This document shows positions 1 to 8,215 of a DNA stretch of 64,000 nt, piece by piece. Source of the DNA: Niameybacter massiliensis (GTDB lineage: Bacteria; Bacillota; Clostridia; Lachnospirales; Cellulosilyticaceae); the NCBI RefSeq assembly GCF_001282685.1, contig NZ_LN875035.1, positions 1,096,250-1,160,249 of the forward strand, in the 5' to 3' direction. The notes under the pieces are model-generated. The model saw nothing but the letters and a program-made list of their open reading frames with translations, was not told the origin of the DNA and ran no database searches. The position numbers and the translations under genes were made by a program. How positions within the stretch are numbered: the first letter of the stretch is position 1; each line of letters starts with the position of its first letter.

Positions 1-555
1 AACAAAAGCTATATCCTTATATCTACCTGCATACATCAGGGCTGTTGCTGCACCCATAGACTGTCCATGCAAACCAATTCGAACAGTTTCTCCTTCTATT
101 TCACGAAGCTTATTAATCCAAAGCCTTGCATCCTCAACTTCACAAAGTCCATAAGTTGGATAAATACCCTCACTCTTACCATGACTTCTTGCATCAATGG
201 CTAAAATATTATAACCATAATCTCCATAAATCTGAGCCACTTGTAAACTCATCAAATGGTTACCTGTATAACCATGAATCAATAGAACAACCTTCTTTGC
301 ATCTGGATGAAAAGTTATATATTCTCCTTGTAACTTATAACCTTCTTGACTCGTAATTGTTATTTCCTCTTTAGAAAGCGCCTCATAATCTGAACGCTTG
401 TACACCTTTCTATGTTCAAGTTCATTAAAGGCCTCCTCTTCTGTTTTACGCCGTGCAAAAAATATATTTTTAATAGCAAAATGCCCAATACTTAACCCTA
501 CTCCTATAGCCACACAACTTATGGCTATTATGCCTAATACCATATTTCTTCTCAT
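1..555 (-). CDS. alpha/beta hydrolase, membrane-anchored, 3' end outside window
   Basis: This is the first 185 codons of a serine alpha/beta hydrolase; the C-terminal part lies beyond the window edge. Residues near 5-25 form one hydrophobic segment (a signal anchor starting MRRNMVLGIIAIS), followed by the beta-sheet motif VVLLIHGYTGNH (oxyanion HG), then AIDARSHGKSEG and finally the nucleophile elbow GQSMG, where Ser should be catalytic. The arrangement matches the secreted or membrane-anchored YqkD/BAAT-like hydrolases of Bacillota. The start is the ATG at 555, preceded by AGAGGAT. The substrate cannot be predicted, and the Asp and His of the triad are not visible because of the truncation. 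Confidence 0.85.
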   Translation of the reverse strand, partial: MRRNMVLGIIAISCVAIGVGLSIGHFAIKNIFFARRKTEEEAFNELEHRKVYKRSDYEALSKEEITITSQEGYKLQGEYITFHPDAKKVVLLIHGYTGNHLMSLQVAQIYGDYGYNILAIDARSHGKSEGIYPTYGLCEVEDARLWINKLREIEGETVRIGLHGQSMGAATALMYAGRYKDIAFV

Positions 556-632
556 ATCCTCTCTTTCTACATCTACCCACTTATTTTTTTCTATCATATA
601 TAACTTTTATTATACTGTATAACTGACATAAA

Positions 633-676
633 AAAAGGTTTATTACATGGTTTTTAATCCATGTAATAAACCTTTT
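633..676 (-). terminator. intrinsic terminator of the rubredoxin gene
   Basis: A 17-bp perfect inverted repeat (AAAGGTTTATTACATGG and its complement) with an 8-nt loop. It lies 13 bases after the rubredoxin stop and runs into T residues on the minus strand. Confidence 0.85.
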
Positions 677-688
677 AAATTTTATAAC

Positions 689-1330
689 CTATGCTTCATA
701 AAATACACTTTTAGGCTTACCGCATATTGGACATAGATAAGTATCTGGTAATTCCTCAAAAGGTACTTCTCCATCATAAATATAATGACAAACTGAACAT
801 TCATATTGTACTTGTTCTTTTGTAGGTTTAACAGATCCGCCTAATGATACAGGTTGTACTTTACCTGCTTTTAAATCTCTATAATAGGCATAAGTCATTG
901 GTTCACCATTTATAAGCTTAGTCGCATCTATAACTTCTCCAATAAAAAGAGTATGTGAACCTAAATCTATTTGCTCTACAACTTTACATGAAAATGTAGC
1001 AATACTATCTTTTTCTATAACAGGAGTACCTAAAGTATCTACTTTGTACTCAAAATCTTGGAACTTATCAACACTGCGTCCACTTTGGAAACCAAAATGT
1101 GCAATAGTATCTAATGATGCGTGTTTACCAAGTACTGATACTGTAAATTTCTTAGATGCATCTACCATATAATGTGTTAAATTACTTTTTAAAACTGTTA
1201 CACTCACACGTGCTGGCTCTGCTGTAAGTTGCGTACAAGTATTAATGATACACGCATTTTTTGCACCATTATTTTCTGCTCCTAAAATAAATACACCATA
1301 TGTTAATGTAAATAATGCTGTTTGATCCAT
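689..1330 (-). CDS. hrb: high-molecular-weight rubredoxin (flavin reductase-rubredoxin fusion)
   Basis: Residues 1-150 are a flavin-reductase-like FMN-binding domain ([18 protein letters not shown], then [20 protein letters not shown]). Residues 176-213 are a complete rubredoxin with the four iron ligands C178, C181, C200 and C203 in the usual CxxC and CPxC motifs. In acetogens and clostridia such Hrb proteins pass electrons from NAD(P)H to flavodiiron proteins for oxygen or NO reduction. No flavodiiron gene is adjacent, so the partner is not known here. A GTG five codons upstream is also open, but the ATG at 1330 has GGAGGG seven bases before it and is preferred. It appears monocistronic, with its own terminator. 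Confidence 0.93.
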   Translation of the reverse strand: MDQTALFTLTYGVFILGAENNGAKNACIINTCTQLTAEPARVSVTVLKSNLTHYMVDASKKFTVSVLGKHASLDTIAHFGFQSGRSVDKFQDFEYKVDTLGTPVIEKDSIATFSCKVVEQIDLGSHTLFIGEVIDATKLINGEPMTYAYYRDLKAGKVQPVSLGGSVKPTKEQVQYECSVCHYIYDGEVPFEELPDTYLCPICGKPKSVFYEA

Positions 1331-1420
1331 TCTTATGCCCTCCACTTTAATATGATAATATTATAATAACATATTTTGTTTATTTAGCAAATAATAATTA
1401 TTATCCCTTAGAGAAAAATA

Positions 1421-1461
1421 AGTTCCTTAAAGTTCTCTCTACACAAGAACTTTAAGGAACT
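1421..1461 (-). terminator. terminator behind the 30-codon ORF
   Basis: A perfect 15-bp stem (AGTTCCTTAAAGTTC and complement) with an 11-nt loop. On the minus strand it is followed by TATTTTTCT. It begins 8 bases after the stop of the small ORF at 1469. Confidence 0.85.
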
Positions 1462-1468
1462 GTGATTA

Positions 1469-1561
1469 TTAATGCTTTAACTCATCTAGATGACATTCTA
1501 ATACTTTAACTAACTTTTCTTTTAAAATACCTTTATACGTTTGAGCTTGATTGTGGGGCAT
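1469..1561 (-). CDS. small ORF, 30 residues, unknown
   Basis: An ATG at 1561 preceded by AGGAGG at 8-base spacing opens a 30-codon frame ending just before a strong terminator. The peptide begins MPHNQAQTYKGILKEKL and ends LECHLDELKH; it is amphipathic, with a single Cys and many Lys, Glu and His residues. It has no signal sequence or membrane segment. It follows the YybS-like gene by about 130 bases and could share its transcript. Such a good ribosome binding site and terminator argue for a real small protein, but the family is not recognised. It could also be a leader peptide or the 3' remnant of a longer gene. Confidence 0.5.
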   Translation of the reverse strand: MPHNQAQTYKGILKEKLVKVLECHLDELKH

Positions 1562-1694
1562 ACAAACTTCCTCCTAATAGGCTTTAAATATAGTATGAAG
1601 TTCCTTGCATACTCCTATGTGTCTTTGAGAGATAAACCATTTTTTTCCACTTTAATTCAAGTCTTCTCTCCTAGACTCCTCCCCTCACATTATC

Positions 1695-2639
1695 TTATGC
1701 CACTTGTTGCTTTAACATTTGTATTTGTCTATCTCTTACATGATAAATTAGGTCTACAATACACCCTGCACTTGTAAGTACTATAATGGTAATTTTAAAT
1801 AAACTAAATAACATGAGGAAGATTCCTAGACCAATTCCCTTAGTTATACCTATAGACCCAGTCTTTGTATAAATAAATTTACTTACTAAGCTATGGGCAT
1901 CTCGCAATATAAAGTACAATGCAATCCACTGTATAGCTCCTAATACCGTCTTTAAATAAAGTGGAAGTGCTACAAATTGTAATGCTTGTATACCCACTAG
2001 ATACAGAATCCATCTATAAGTTGTTCCTTTAGAACAGCACAAATAGCCAGCATATTTTTTAAAGCCCTTAATCACCTTAAATTTTTCTTTTGTTGTGCCA
2101 GAAAGAATACGCAATTTATGGCCTACAAAAAGAGTACCGATATAAGCAATAATACTCGTACCTACCGGCAAACTGGCCAGTCCTATAGATACTGCAATCT
2201 CCTTTACTACATCTGGAGCCGGAATAGGCTCTAGTGTTCGCCAAAGTTCAGTAATCAGACTCATTCCTAAAATATTCTCACAATAAACATCTATAAAGAT
2301 AACAATAAATGCTCCACCTACTGAGCACCACAGTAAATCATCCATAATTGTCGAATCCTTACTAAGAGCTACACTACATATAAGCCCAATTATAATACCT
2401 TGAATCATCCAAATAGCCGTAGGCAAATCCCCCATGCCAAAGAAAATAATCAAAACCGAAATTATCCCACATAAACTGGTATACTTAAACCCACACTTCA
2501 AGTAAACAAGTCCAATGAGAACAGGAAGTCCCAAATCTATAAAGATTGTATAGCCAAGACCTGTCATCATTACAAACAAAGTCATAGCTACAATCACAGC
2601 AGATAGCATTCCTGCATAAGTTAGCTTTTGTGTATTCAT
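1695..2639 (-). CDS. YybS-like (DUF2232) membrane protein
   Basis: A 314-residue polytopic membrane protein with about eight hydrophobic segments, beginning MNTQKLTYAGMLSAVIVAMTLFVMM in the style of the YybS/DUF2232 family. That family resembles the S-components of ECF transporters at its N-terminus and has no settled function. The charged loop TTKEKFKVIKGFKKYAGY separates the two hydrophobic halves, and the C-terminal tail is basic (VRDRQIQMLKQQVA). It lies on the same strand as, and downstream of, the RiPP genes, but terminators separate them, so a link is unproven. The family assignment is from overall pattern and is moderately sure. Confidence 0.6.
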   Translation of the reverse strand: MNTQKLTYAGMLSAVIVAMTLFVMMTGLGYTIFIDLGLPVLIGLVYLKCGFKYTSLCGIISVLIIFFGMGDLPTAIWMIQGIIIGLICSVALSKDSTIMDDLLWCSVGGAFIVIFIDVYCENILGMSLITELWRTLEPIPAPDVVKEIAVSIGLASLPVGTSIIAYIGTLFVGHKLRILSGTTKEKFKVIKGFKKYAGYLCCSKGTTYRWILYLVGIQALQFVALPLYLKTVLGAIQWIALYFILRDAHSLVSKFIYTKTGSIGITKGIGLGIFLMLFSLFKITIIVLTSAGCIVDLIYHVRDRQIQMLKQQVA

Positions 2640-2772
2640 TATGTTTCACCACCTAATTGGACATTATAGACTTATTATGTGAAATTTATATGCATATCTT
2701 TCCTTCAGGGGAACAAATCTTTCTTGCTAATTCACTTTAGTAAAATGCTTTTGATTGATCGAGGAATGGTAA

Positions 2773-3039
2773 TCAATTGACTCTTTCTATCAAACACGCC
2801 TGATGCATAGTCCTTTTGATCATAGTCTCCAAAACTCTCATATTTTGAAGCAACTTGTGTATCTTCATCATAGCAGCTATTGCTCGATACTCCTTATCAA
2901 GGAGTACCTTTTTCACCTTATAAATCATATCCTTAATCCTATAAATACTTTTTATACCCACTCTTACTACTAGGTTCTTTGAGTTTTTTCCATTTGTAAG
3001 CGCTATCTTTATATTTTCCATTCCTTGATCTATTATCAC
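2773..3039 (-). CDS. hypothetical basic helical protein
   Basis: An 88-codon frame opening with GTG at 3039, preceded by AGGGGAGAG at 7-base spacing. An in-frame ATG six codons later (MENIKIALTNGK) has no well-placed site. The product is rich in Lys, Ile and Met (IKDMIYKVKKVLLDKEYRA, then LETMIKRTMHQACL) and is predicted to be mostly helical, without membrane segments. It sits behind the terminator of the PqqD gene. No family is recognised. It could be a small DNA- or RNA-binding protein, or a chance frame. Confidence 0.4.
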   Translation of the reverse strand: MIIDQGMENIKIALTNGKNSKNLVVRVGIKSIYRIKDMIYKVKKVLLDKEYRAIAAMMKIHKLLQNMRVLETMIKRTMHQACLIERVN

Positions 3040-3090
3040 AAGTCATCTCTCCCCTATTTTAAATGTACTACCAATTTTATAGTATATATA

Positions 3091-3124
3091 AAAAGATGCC
3101 TTCATCAAACTCAAGGCATCTTCT
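3091..3124 (-). terminator. terminator of the RiPP maturation operon
   Basis: Stem AAGATGCCTT paired with its complement, loop of 10, followed on the minus strand by TTTTTATATATA. It lies 8 bases beyond the PqqD-like stop and ends the leftward transcript that starts upstream of 5454. Confidence 0.8.
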
Positions 3125-3131
3125 CGGCTGC

Positions 3132-3422
3132 TTATGCAATGGCAACTAACTCACGTTTGCAAAGTTCATTTACAAATGCCATTACTTGCTCTTTACAAGT
3201 TACTTCATCTATTTCATATTCATTTAATAAGTGTTGAATCACCTCTGCAACTTTCATAGGTTGTTCAACAAGGTCCCATATATGGGTTGCAACATCATTG
3301 AGCATGAAGTAACTCCCTGTATCTAAATCCATCATTACTTTTTCGCCATCAATATCTGATGTATCCATATCACCTGTTTGTCTAATCATTGTTTCTAATG
3401 TAATTTCTTTTGTTTCTTTCAT
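3132..3422 (-). CDS. PqqD-like RiPP leader-recognition protein (lasso B1 type)
   Basis: A 96-residue single-domain PqqD family protein. The family's central motif is visible (DGEKVMMDLDTGSYFMLNDVA, with T/S-x-x-Y-F/Y-x-L-N), followed by THIWDLVEQPMKVAEVIQHL and a helical C-terminus with a Cys (CKEQVMAFV). PqqD-type RRE domains bind the leader of precursor peptides and deliver them to the processing enzymes. In lasso clusters of Bacillota the free-standing form is the B1 protein. It is the last gene of the leftward set nucleotidyltransferase, B2, precursor, PqqD. The shared W-x2-P leader of all precursors in this locus is the expected ligand. Confidence 0.9.
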   Translation of the reverse strand: MKETKEITLETMIRQTGDMDTSDIDGEKVMMDLDTGSYFMLNDVATHIWDLVEQPMKVAEVIQHLLNEYEIDEVTCKEQVMAFVNELCKRELVAIA

Positions 3423-3477
3423 TTTAATAGGCCCCCTTATGTAATTTTACTCATTCTTTTATTATCTTAACGCTTTA

Positions 3478-3747
3478 TTAAGATAGGTTAAACCATCCTG
3501 CAAAACTTCCACCACCATCGCCACTACTACTATCCGACTCATTACTTGGTCCTAATCCAATAGCCGGCCCTGTTGTAATAAGTGCTGGTCCTGTTGTAAT
3601 GCTTGGCGTTACATTAAATATAGGATCTGTGTTAAATGTAGGTTCCGTGCTTATAGTTGGTTCCATACTTATAGTCGGTGTCATCAGATCACTTTGTGTA
3701 TAGGTAACTCCCAAGATATAAAGTTTTGGATTTTTCCATTCTTTCAC
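3478..3747 (-). CDS. RiPP precursor 1, proline-phased repeat core
   Basis: A GTG at 3747 has GGAGGG six bases upstream; the ATG two codons earlier abuts the site and is less likely. The resulting 89-residue peptide starts MKEWKNPKLYILGVTYTQ and fits the leader pattern W-x2-P-x-[VL]-x2-L-x4-T seen in three other peptides here. The middle is a run of about eight six-residue units with proline in second place (TPTISM, EPTIST, EPTFNT, DPIFNV, TPSITT and so on). The tail is Gly/Ser/Asp-rich and ends GWFNLS. There is no Gly followed by Glu or Asp at 7-9 directly after a leader Thr-x pair, so a lasso fold is not obvious. It lies between the B2 and PqqD genes, as precursors often do. Confidence 0.82.
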   Translation of the reverse strand: MKEWKNPKLYILGVTYTQSDLMTPTISMEPTISTEPTFNTDPIFNVTPSITTGPALITTGPAIGLGPSNESDSSSGDGGGSFAGWFNLS

Positions 3748-3773
3748 TATCATCCCTCCTTTATCCTTTAATA

Positions 3774-4220
3774 TTATACGGCAAGATTGGCAAATCTAGC
3801 CACTTCCTTATACCTCATTCTTGCACCATCTCCAGTAACAATCATCTGGCCACACCTAAGCCAAGCATGTGCTTTGAGGTCTCCTTCGCTACCTTTTGCC
3901 ACCCCAAGATATAAAGTGGCTGGGATTTTACGTCTTTTCAGAAGATATTGTGCTACCATAGCCTGAACCAAACATTTGCTCTCCCACGGCGTATATCGAC
4001 TCACCATAGATACTACTTGCCCTATCTTCTTAGCTTGACGGTAAACATATATATCTTCTTCTAGATTCGAATCAGCATTATGCTCTCCTAGGTAAGGTCG
4101 GAACTTCTTAAATGGAATGAGTAAAATCAAGGCCCTTACAATACCGCATAATATAAATGTTTGTATTACCAATAACTGGGTCCGCCAATTCAATTTCAAA
4201 TATAATTTAAGCTTATGCAT
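3774..4220 (-). CDS. lasso-type B2 protein, transglutaminase-like leader peptidase
   Basis: A 148-residue protein of the lasso peptide B2 (transglutaminase-like cysteine protease) family. The likely triad is C83 (in PWESKCLVQAMVAQYLL), H118 (in LKAHAWLRCG) and D131 (in VTGDG). In lasso pathways B2 cuts the leader after it is presented by B1. The start at 4220 is chosen because GGGGGAGGAG lies just before it; the longer frame reaching 4301 overlaps the upstream gene. Residues 17-37 are hydrophobic, as in many family members. It follows the nucleotidyltransferase gene by 16 bases. The usual partner, an asparagine-synthetase-like cyclase, is missing. Confidence 0.9.
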   Translation of the reverse strand: MHKLKLYLKLNWRTQLLVIQTFILCGIVRALILLIPFKKFRPYLGEHNADSNLEEDIYVYRQAKKIGQVVSMVSRYTPWESKCLVQAMVAQYLLKRRKIPATLYLGVAKGSEGDLKAHAWLRCGQMIVTGDGARMRYKEVARFANLAV

Positions 4221-4236
4221 AGACTCCTCCCCCTTC

Positions 4237-5454
4237 CTACAACTGTAGATCCCTAAGTAACTTATTACGCTTCTTCGATACCCTAAAAGCAGTAAAGGCA
4301 AATTTAAACTTCTCTTTTAATTTATATTCCTTATTCCAAATACCATTCCATAAATGATGTATCCAAGCAATCGGAAGTAGTACTTTATGTCTCTTGCCAT
4401 AGGCATATTTATCAGACAATTTTTCCTGTGGTGGACATAAGAAGTCTAAGAAATTATGTAATACACTTGACTCTTCACTCGACTTCTTACCTTCTACATC
4501 CTTCGCTAGCTCATGTGCTAATACACGAGAAGCATCACGCTTTCCATGGACACCTGCTGCCCACATATCTTCTATAAGCTCTAGTACTACCTGCTTTTTC
4601 ACGCTGCCTAGCTTATTAAGTGCCACTGGAAACTCTAGTTGGAAGAGGACTTCTGCCATTTTAAATACAGCTACAGTAAAATGGCTTAAGTTCCACCTTT
4701 TAATCTTCTTACGCAATATATTCCACTGAATCACATGTCTTTTTGCTTGTACCAATAATACAAGGTCTATTAATTGACGAATACCAAATCCACCTACAGA
4801 TAAATGCGTTGCCATATGTACACACAAATGGGCTATCTGATCTTCTAAACCTAATCCAAGCACTTCAATGCCATTGACACTTACAGAAATAGCTTCTTGC
4901 CACAATCCAGCCTCTAAAGCATCTATTTCTTCAAATATACGTTCATCTCGAATCGTCCAATGAATTTCAATGGCATAACATCTAGGATGTGTATATTTAA
5001 TATGTACCGGTGACGCTTCTTCTGCATGATATCCTTCTTCTAGTAAAATCTCTTCTATAATCTTTAAGTCCTTTTCATGAACTAACAAATCAGCATCACA
5101 CATTGTTCGTAGCTCTGGTCTTGGATAATACTCTCTTATTACTAAGCCTTTCAATACAATCACATCAATCCCAAGCGTTCTAAAATGGCTTAAAATTCTT
5201 GAAACTTGACAAACATGTTGAATTTGACTTGTACCTGTTCTAAAGGTTTCCTTTTTCCACTTTTCATATAGTTGCTCATCAATATGTCCTTCTATTTCTC
5301 CTCTATCAATTGCAGTATAAATCATCCCTTTGACTTGGTGTTCTCTCGCCTCTGCTAATACACCTTCCCAGTCTTGATATCTTGTATCTTTACATTTCTC
5401 TCCACGAATTGCAGACGTAAGCAATTCTAGTAATTGTTCCTGTTGCTTATTCAT
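4237..5454 (-). CDS. NTP_transf_5-like nucleotidyltransferase of RiPP clusters
   Basis: A 405-residue member of the uncharacterised nucleotidyltransferase family often found in lasso and other RiPP clusters. The core is VIVLKGLVIREYYPRPELR followed by TMCDADLLVH, where the D-x-D pair should bind metal, then IEIHWTIRD and the helical DQIAHLCVHMATHL. These proteins are thought to modify the peptide or a partner by nucleotidyl transfer, but the reaction is not established here. It is the first gene of the leftward operon, starting at an ATG preceded by GGGGATAAGG. The exporter is transcribed divergently from the same 230-base intergenic space. Confidence 0.8.
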   Translation of the reverse strand: MNKQQEQLLELLTSAIRGEKCKDTRYQDWEGVLAEAREHQVKGMIYTAIDRGEIEGHIDEQLYEKWKKETFRTGTSQIQHVCQVSRILSHFRTLGIDVIVLKGLVIREYYPRPELRTMCDADLLVHEKDLKIIEEILLEEGYHAEEASPVHIKYTHPRCYAIEIHWTIRDERIFEEIDALEAGLWQEAISVSVNGIEVLGLGLEDQIAHLCVHMATHLSVGGFGIRQLIDLVLLVQAKRHVIQWNILRKKIKRWNLSHFTVAVFKMAEVLFQLEFPVALNKLGSVKKQVVLELIEDMWAAGVHGKRDASRVLAHELAKDVEGKKSSEESSVLHNFLDFLCPPQEKLSDKYAYGKRHKVLLPIAWIHHLWNGIWNKEYKLKEKFKFAFTAFRVSKKRNKLLRDLQL

Positions 5455-5609
5455 CCTTATCCCCTTACTATCTATTCTCTATATTTTTCTTGTTCTATAC
5501 TGTTATGATTTTTTATGTGTTCTCTCTTTACATGATACTATACCCATTTTTTTCCTTAAAGTATATAAGTGTATACTTCTACTTGACCTAATATACTTAT
5601 ATAGTATCA

Positions 5610-5638
5610 TTGAGATTCCAGTATTTTCTTTTTATACT
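5610..5638 (+). promoter_or_regulatory. promoter of the peptide exporter
   Basis: TTGAGA at 5610-5615, a 17-base spacer and TATACT at 5633-5638, about 47 bases before the exporter start. Just upstream (5555-5605) is a series of related TATACTT/AAGTATA elements that may be operator sites for the divergent pair; this part is inference. Confidence 0.6.
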
Positions 5639-5684
5639 ACATATAATAGTTTTAAATTTAACTTAATATGGGGGAATCATCATT

Positions 5685-7394
5685 ATGCTTACAACAATAC
5701 AAAAGACTTGGGCGCAAATCAAATGGCTCGCTAGACATGCCAAACCGGTCCTTGGCTATCTCATCTTCAATACATCTGTAACAGCAATTTTCTCATGTAT
5801 TGGTGTCTACTCCGCACTTTTATCCAAATCCCTAATAGATGCAGCCACTACTGGAGACTTGCCGGGTGTATTTAAATGGTTGGGACTTATGGCACTGATT
5901 TTCGTCTTTAGAATCACTATCTCATCCATTACATCTATTACAAGCACCAAATGCTCCACTAAACTTAGAAATAATATTCAAAAACACTTCTACGAACATA
6001 TTACTTATAGCGAATGGCTCGAACATAGCAAATATCACAGCGTCAACTTACTCACACGTATTAATAGCGATGTAAGTGTCATCATTGGTCTTATTACCAG
6101 TACTGTTTCTAGCTTACTGTCGCTTACTATCACCTTTGTTGCTTCCTTTATTACACTCTTCTTTTTAGACCGAACTGTAGCTATTCTTTCTATTGTTATT
6201 GCACCAGTACTTATGCTTTGTAGCATTGTATTTGGTAAGAAAGTCAAAAATCTATACATGGAAGTTCAAGATCACAACATTAAATACAACTCCTTTATCC
6301 AAGAATCTATTCAAAACATCATGATTATCAAAACCTTTTGCAAAGAAAAGAAAAATATGCAAGACTTAGAATCTCTACAAGACACAACTATGAAACTTAA
6401 CTTACGCTCTAGTATTATCGGACTTATTGCAGGGCTCTTTATGACAGTAAGTTCCTACCTTACCTACTTTGTTGTATTTAGTGTAGGTGCTTACAAAATT
6501 GCAGTAGGCTTAATGAGTTTTGGTACAATGACTGCTATGCTTCAACTTTTCAACAACATTCAAAGTCCACTTTCCGGGTTTGCGAGTATTGTCCCAAACA
6601 TTATCAAATCCCTAGCCTCTGTTGAAAGACTTATGGAGGTCGAAGCACTCACACTAGAAGACCGCACACCCAAAGCACTTGCTCACCTACCAAACCTCAA
6701 ACCAAGTATTTGCTTTGACCAAGTAAGCTTTTCCTATCAACCAGAAGTACCTATTTTAAAGCAAATCTCTTGTTGTATTGAACCTGGTGAAATTATTGGC
6801 TTAGTTGGACCATCTGGTGGTGGCAAAACAACGCTTATACGCCTCCTACTCTCCTTAGCACATCCACATGAAGGGCATATCACCTTAAATACTTCACATC
6901 AAACAGAAGAAATCAACGCACTACATCGTCACCTGATCTCCTATGTCCCTCAAGGTAATACCCTCTTCTCCGGTACTATCAAAGACAACCTTTGCTACGG
7001 CAACTTACTAGCTACCGATGAAGAAATACAACAAGCTTCAAAACGCGCCTGTGCATGGAGCTTTATCACTGCACTAGATAAAGGTCTCGAAACTTCTCTT
7101 GGAGAAAAGGGTCTTGGCATCTCCGAAGGTCAAGCTCAGCGTCTCGCTATCGCACGTGCCTTCCTAAGACAAAAGCCTATCCTCATCTTAGATGAAGCCA
7201 CCTCTGCACTAGACCCTGAGACAGAAGTCAAAGTACTACATGCGATTAAAACCTTACCGCATAAGCCAACCTGCCTGATCATTACCCACAGACCATCTGC
7301 TCTTTCTATCTGTGATAGAGTCCTAAGACTTGAAAATCAAAAACTGACTACTGTAGACTCTATAGATAAGCTTATGAAAATAGAAAGTGCATAA
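5685..7394 (+). CDS. ABC exporter, fused permease-ATPase, likely RiPP export
   Basis: A 569-residue half-transporter. Residues 20-300 hold six membrane segments, and residues 335-565 hold the ATPase with Walker A GPSGGGKTT (about 375-383), Walker B ILILDEATSALD (about 499-510) and the switch His in LIITHRPS. The signature motif reads ISEGQ rather than LSGGQ, which is tolerated in some members. There is no N-terminal C39 peptidase domain, so the leader must be cut by another enzyme, consistent with the B2 gene nearby. It faces the maturation operon and precedes three precursor genes, which supports the role of exporting the mature peptides. RBS GGGGGA lies before the ATG. Confidence 0.88.
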   Translation: MLTTIQKTWAQIKWLARHAKPVLGYLIFNTSVTAIFSCIGVYSALLSKSLIDAATTGDLPGVFKWLGLMALIFVFRITISSITSITSTKCSTKLRNNIQKHFYEHITYSEWLEHSKYHSVNLLTRINSDVSVIIGLITSTVSSLLSLTITFVASFITLFFLDRTVAILSIVIAPVLMLCSIVFGKKVKNLYMEVQDHNIKYNSFIQESIQNIMIIKTFCKEKKNMQDLESLQDTTMKLNLRSSIIGLIAGLFMTVSSYLTYFVVFSVGAYKIAVGLMSFGTMTAMLQLFNNIQSPLSGFASIVPNIIKSLASVERLMEVEALTLEDRTPKALAHLPNLKPSICFDQVSFSYQPEVPILKQISCCIEPGEIIGLVGPSGGGKTTLIRLLLSLAHPHEGHITLNTSHQTEEINALHRHLISYVPQGNTLFSGTIKDNLCYGNLLATDEEIQQASKRACAWSFITALDKGLETSLGEKGLGISEGQAQRLAIARAFLRQKPILILDEATSALDPETEVKVLHAIKTLPHKPTCLIITHRPSALSICDRVLRLENQKLTTVDSIDKLMKIESA

Positions 7395-7428
7395 AAATAA
7401 ACCAAGGCAACCGCCTTGGTTTATTTTT
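7393..7428. terminator. bidirectional terminator between exporter and precursor 2
   Basis: A perfect 16-bp stem (AAAAATAAACCAAGGC and complement) with a 4-base loop. It has A and T runs at the two ends, so it serves both the exporter and the convergent precursor gene. Confidence 0.9.
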
Positions 7429-7444
7429 ATGCACTTCTTAATAC

Positions 7445-7675
7445 TTAAGATAGATTCGCTTCTTCCCATCCTAACCCTGCATTTGTTGCACAGCAACTAC
7501 ACCCTTGATGTGGCTGACGTTTTGCACCATGGTTATGAGGCGTACCATGCCCACCTAATGCTGTATTTTGGCACCAGCAGTTAGCAGGTGTATCCCCATT
7601 ACCATGACCCTTCCCTCCAAAAGTTTGTTGCACTTGCAGACTTCTTACTTTAGGCACTTCCCATTGTTTTTGCAT
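7445..7675 (-). CDS. RiPP precursor 2, His/Cys-rich core
   Basis: A 76-residue peptide with the locus leader MQKQWEVPKVRSLQVQQTFGG: W5, P8, V10, L13 and T18 occupy the same positions as in precursors 3 and 4. The core has CWC at 33-35, several His residues (GGHGTPHNHG) and a CSCC cluster at 59-62, and the peptide ends EEANLS. The His/Cys content suggests metal binding or disulfides. The RBS AGGAGG precedes the ATG. A terminator shared with the exporter follows the stop. It is not a recognisable lasso, lanthipeptide or sactipeptide core, and no such enzymes are nearby. Confidence 0.8.
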   Translation of the reverse strand: MQKQWEVPKVRSLQVQQTFGGKGHGNGDTPANCWCQNTALGGHGTPHNHGAKRQPHQGCSCCATNAGLGWEEANLS

Positions 7676-7711
7676 ATATATCCTCCTTATAATTCATATA
7701 ATTCGGCACAG

Positions 7712-7864
7712 TTAACTTACTGCAAATAAATCTGAACAGCAGCAGGTATGCCCTTCACAATGATTGCTATTAGGTACATGATCATCAAACCACTTAGAGT
7801 CACTATGACCTAACCCTGGGTGATTGCCTCTGCTTCTCCTTAAGCAAGTATAATAATGTATCAT
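7712..7864 (-). pseudogene. leaderless relative of the His/Cys-rich precursor
   Basis: A 50-codon frame reading RSRGNHPGLGHSDS, then a Trp and Asp-rich stretch, then HCEGHTCCCSDLFAVS. The His-rich stretch, the terminal Cys cluster and the final Ser mirror precursor 2, 40 bases downstream. There is no W-x2-P leader and no ribosome binding site before the ATG at 7864, so it looks like the core half of a decayed precursor. It could still be translated, or be reachable by frameshift from upstream; neither is supported by a visible signal. Confidence 0.45.
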
Positions 7865-8153
7865 TCTAATATATTTATTTGTATACTTAATAATTCAAAT
7901 ATAGATTCTAAAAAATTATCCCTAGCACACCTACTATAAAATTCTTTTTTTATAGTGTGAAATACTATTAAGATAGTTTCCTCTCTTCATCTACACCATT
8001 TTTACAAATCATTTTATTGGTGTATCATTTAACCTGACTTCTTATAACTCTGATCGATTCTATTATATATAATTAAACTTAACAACCTGTATTTATAAAT
8101 AGACACATGAATTGTACCTTTAAAACGTTACCTTATTTATTAATATATTGACT
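7865..8153. other. intergenic region, nothing recognised
   Basis: About 290 AT-rich bases between the leaderless peptide frame and the terminator of precursor 3. Short broken frames occur on the minus strand, but no leader motif or ribosome binding site was seen. Confidence 0.5.
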
Positions 8154-8203
8154 AAGAGCTGCTAGAATAGTAACTTATAGTCATTACTATTCTAGCAGCT
8201 CTT
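8154..8203 (-). terminator. terminator of precursor 3
   Basis: A perfect 20-bp stem (AAGAGCTGCTAGAATAGTAA and complement) with a 10-nt loop, starting 12 bases after the precursor 3 stop. No long T run follows, so it may act also as a 3' stabilising hairpin. Confidence 0.75.
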
Positions 8204-8215
8204 ACTTATCATTTC

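Noticed and set aside
126-622. Two short plus-strand frames at the left edge
   Set aside because: They are antisense to a clear alpha/beta hydrolase frame with the GQSMG motif.
1562-1694. 18-codon frame between the YybS-like gene and the small ORF
   Set aside because: Start is not preceded by a well-spaced ribosome binding site, and the frame is too short to support.
7870-8000. Minus-strand frame ending at the start of the leaderless peptide
   Set aside because: No start codon or binding site, composition close to random AT-rich sequence, and an upstream stop soon closes it.
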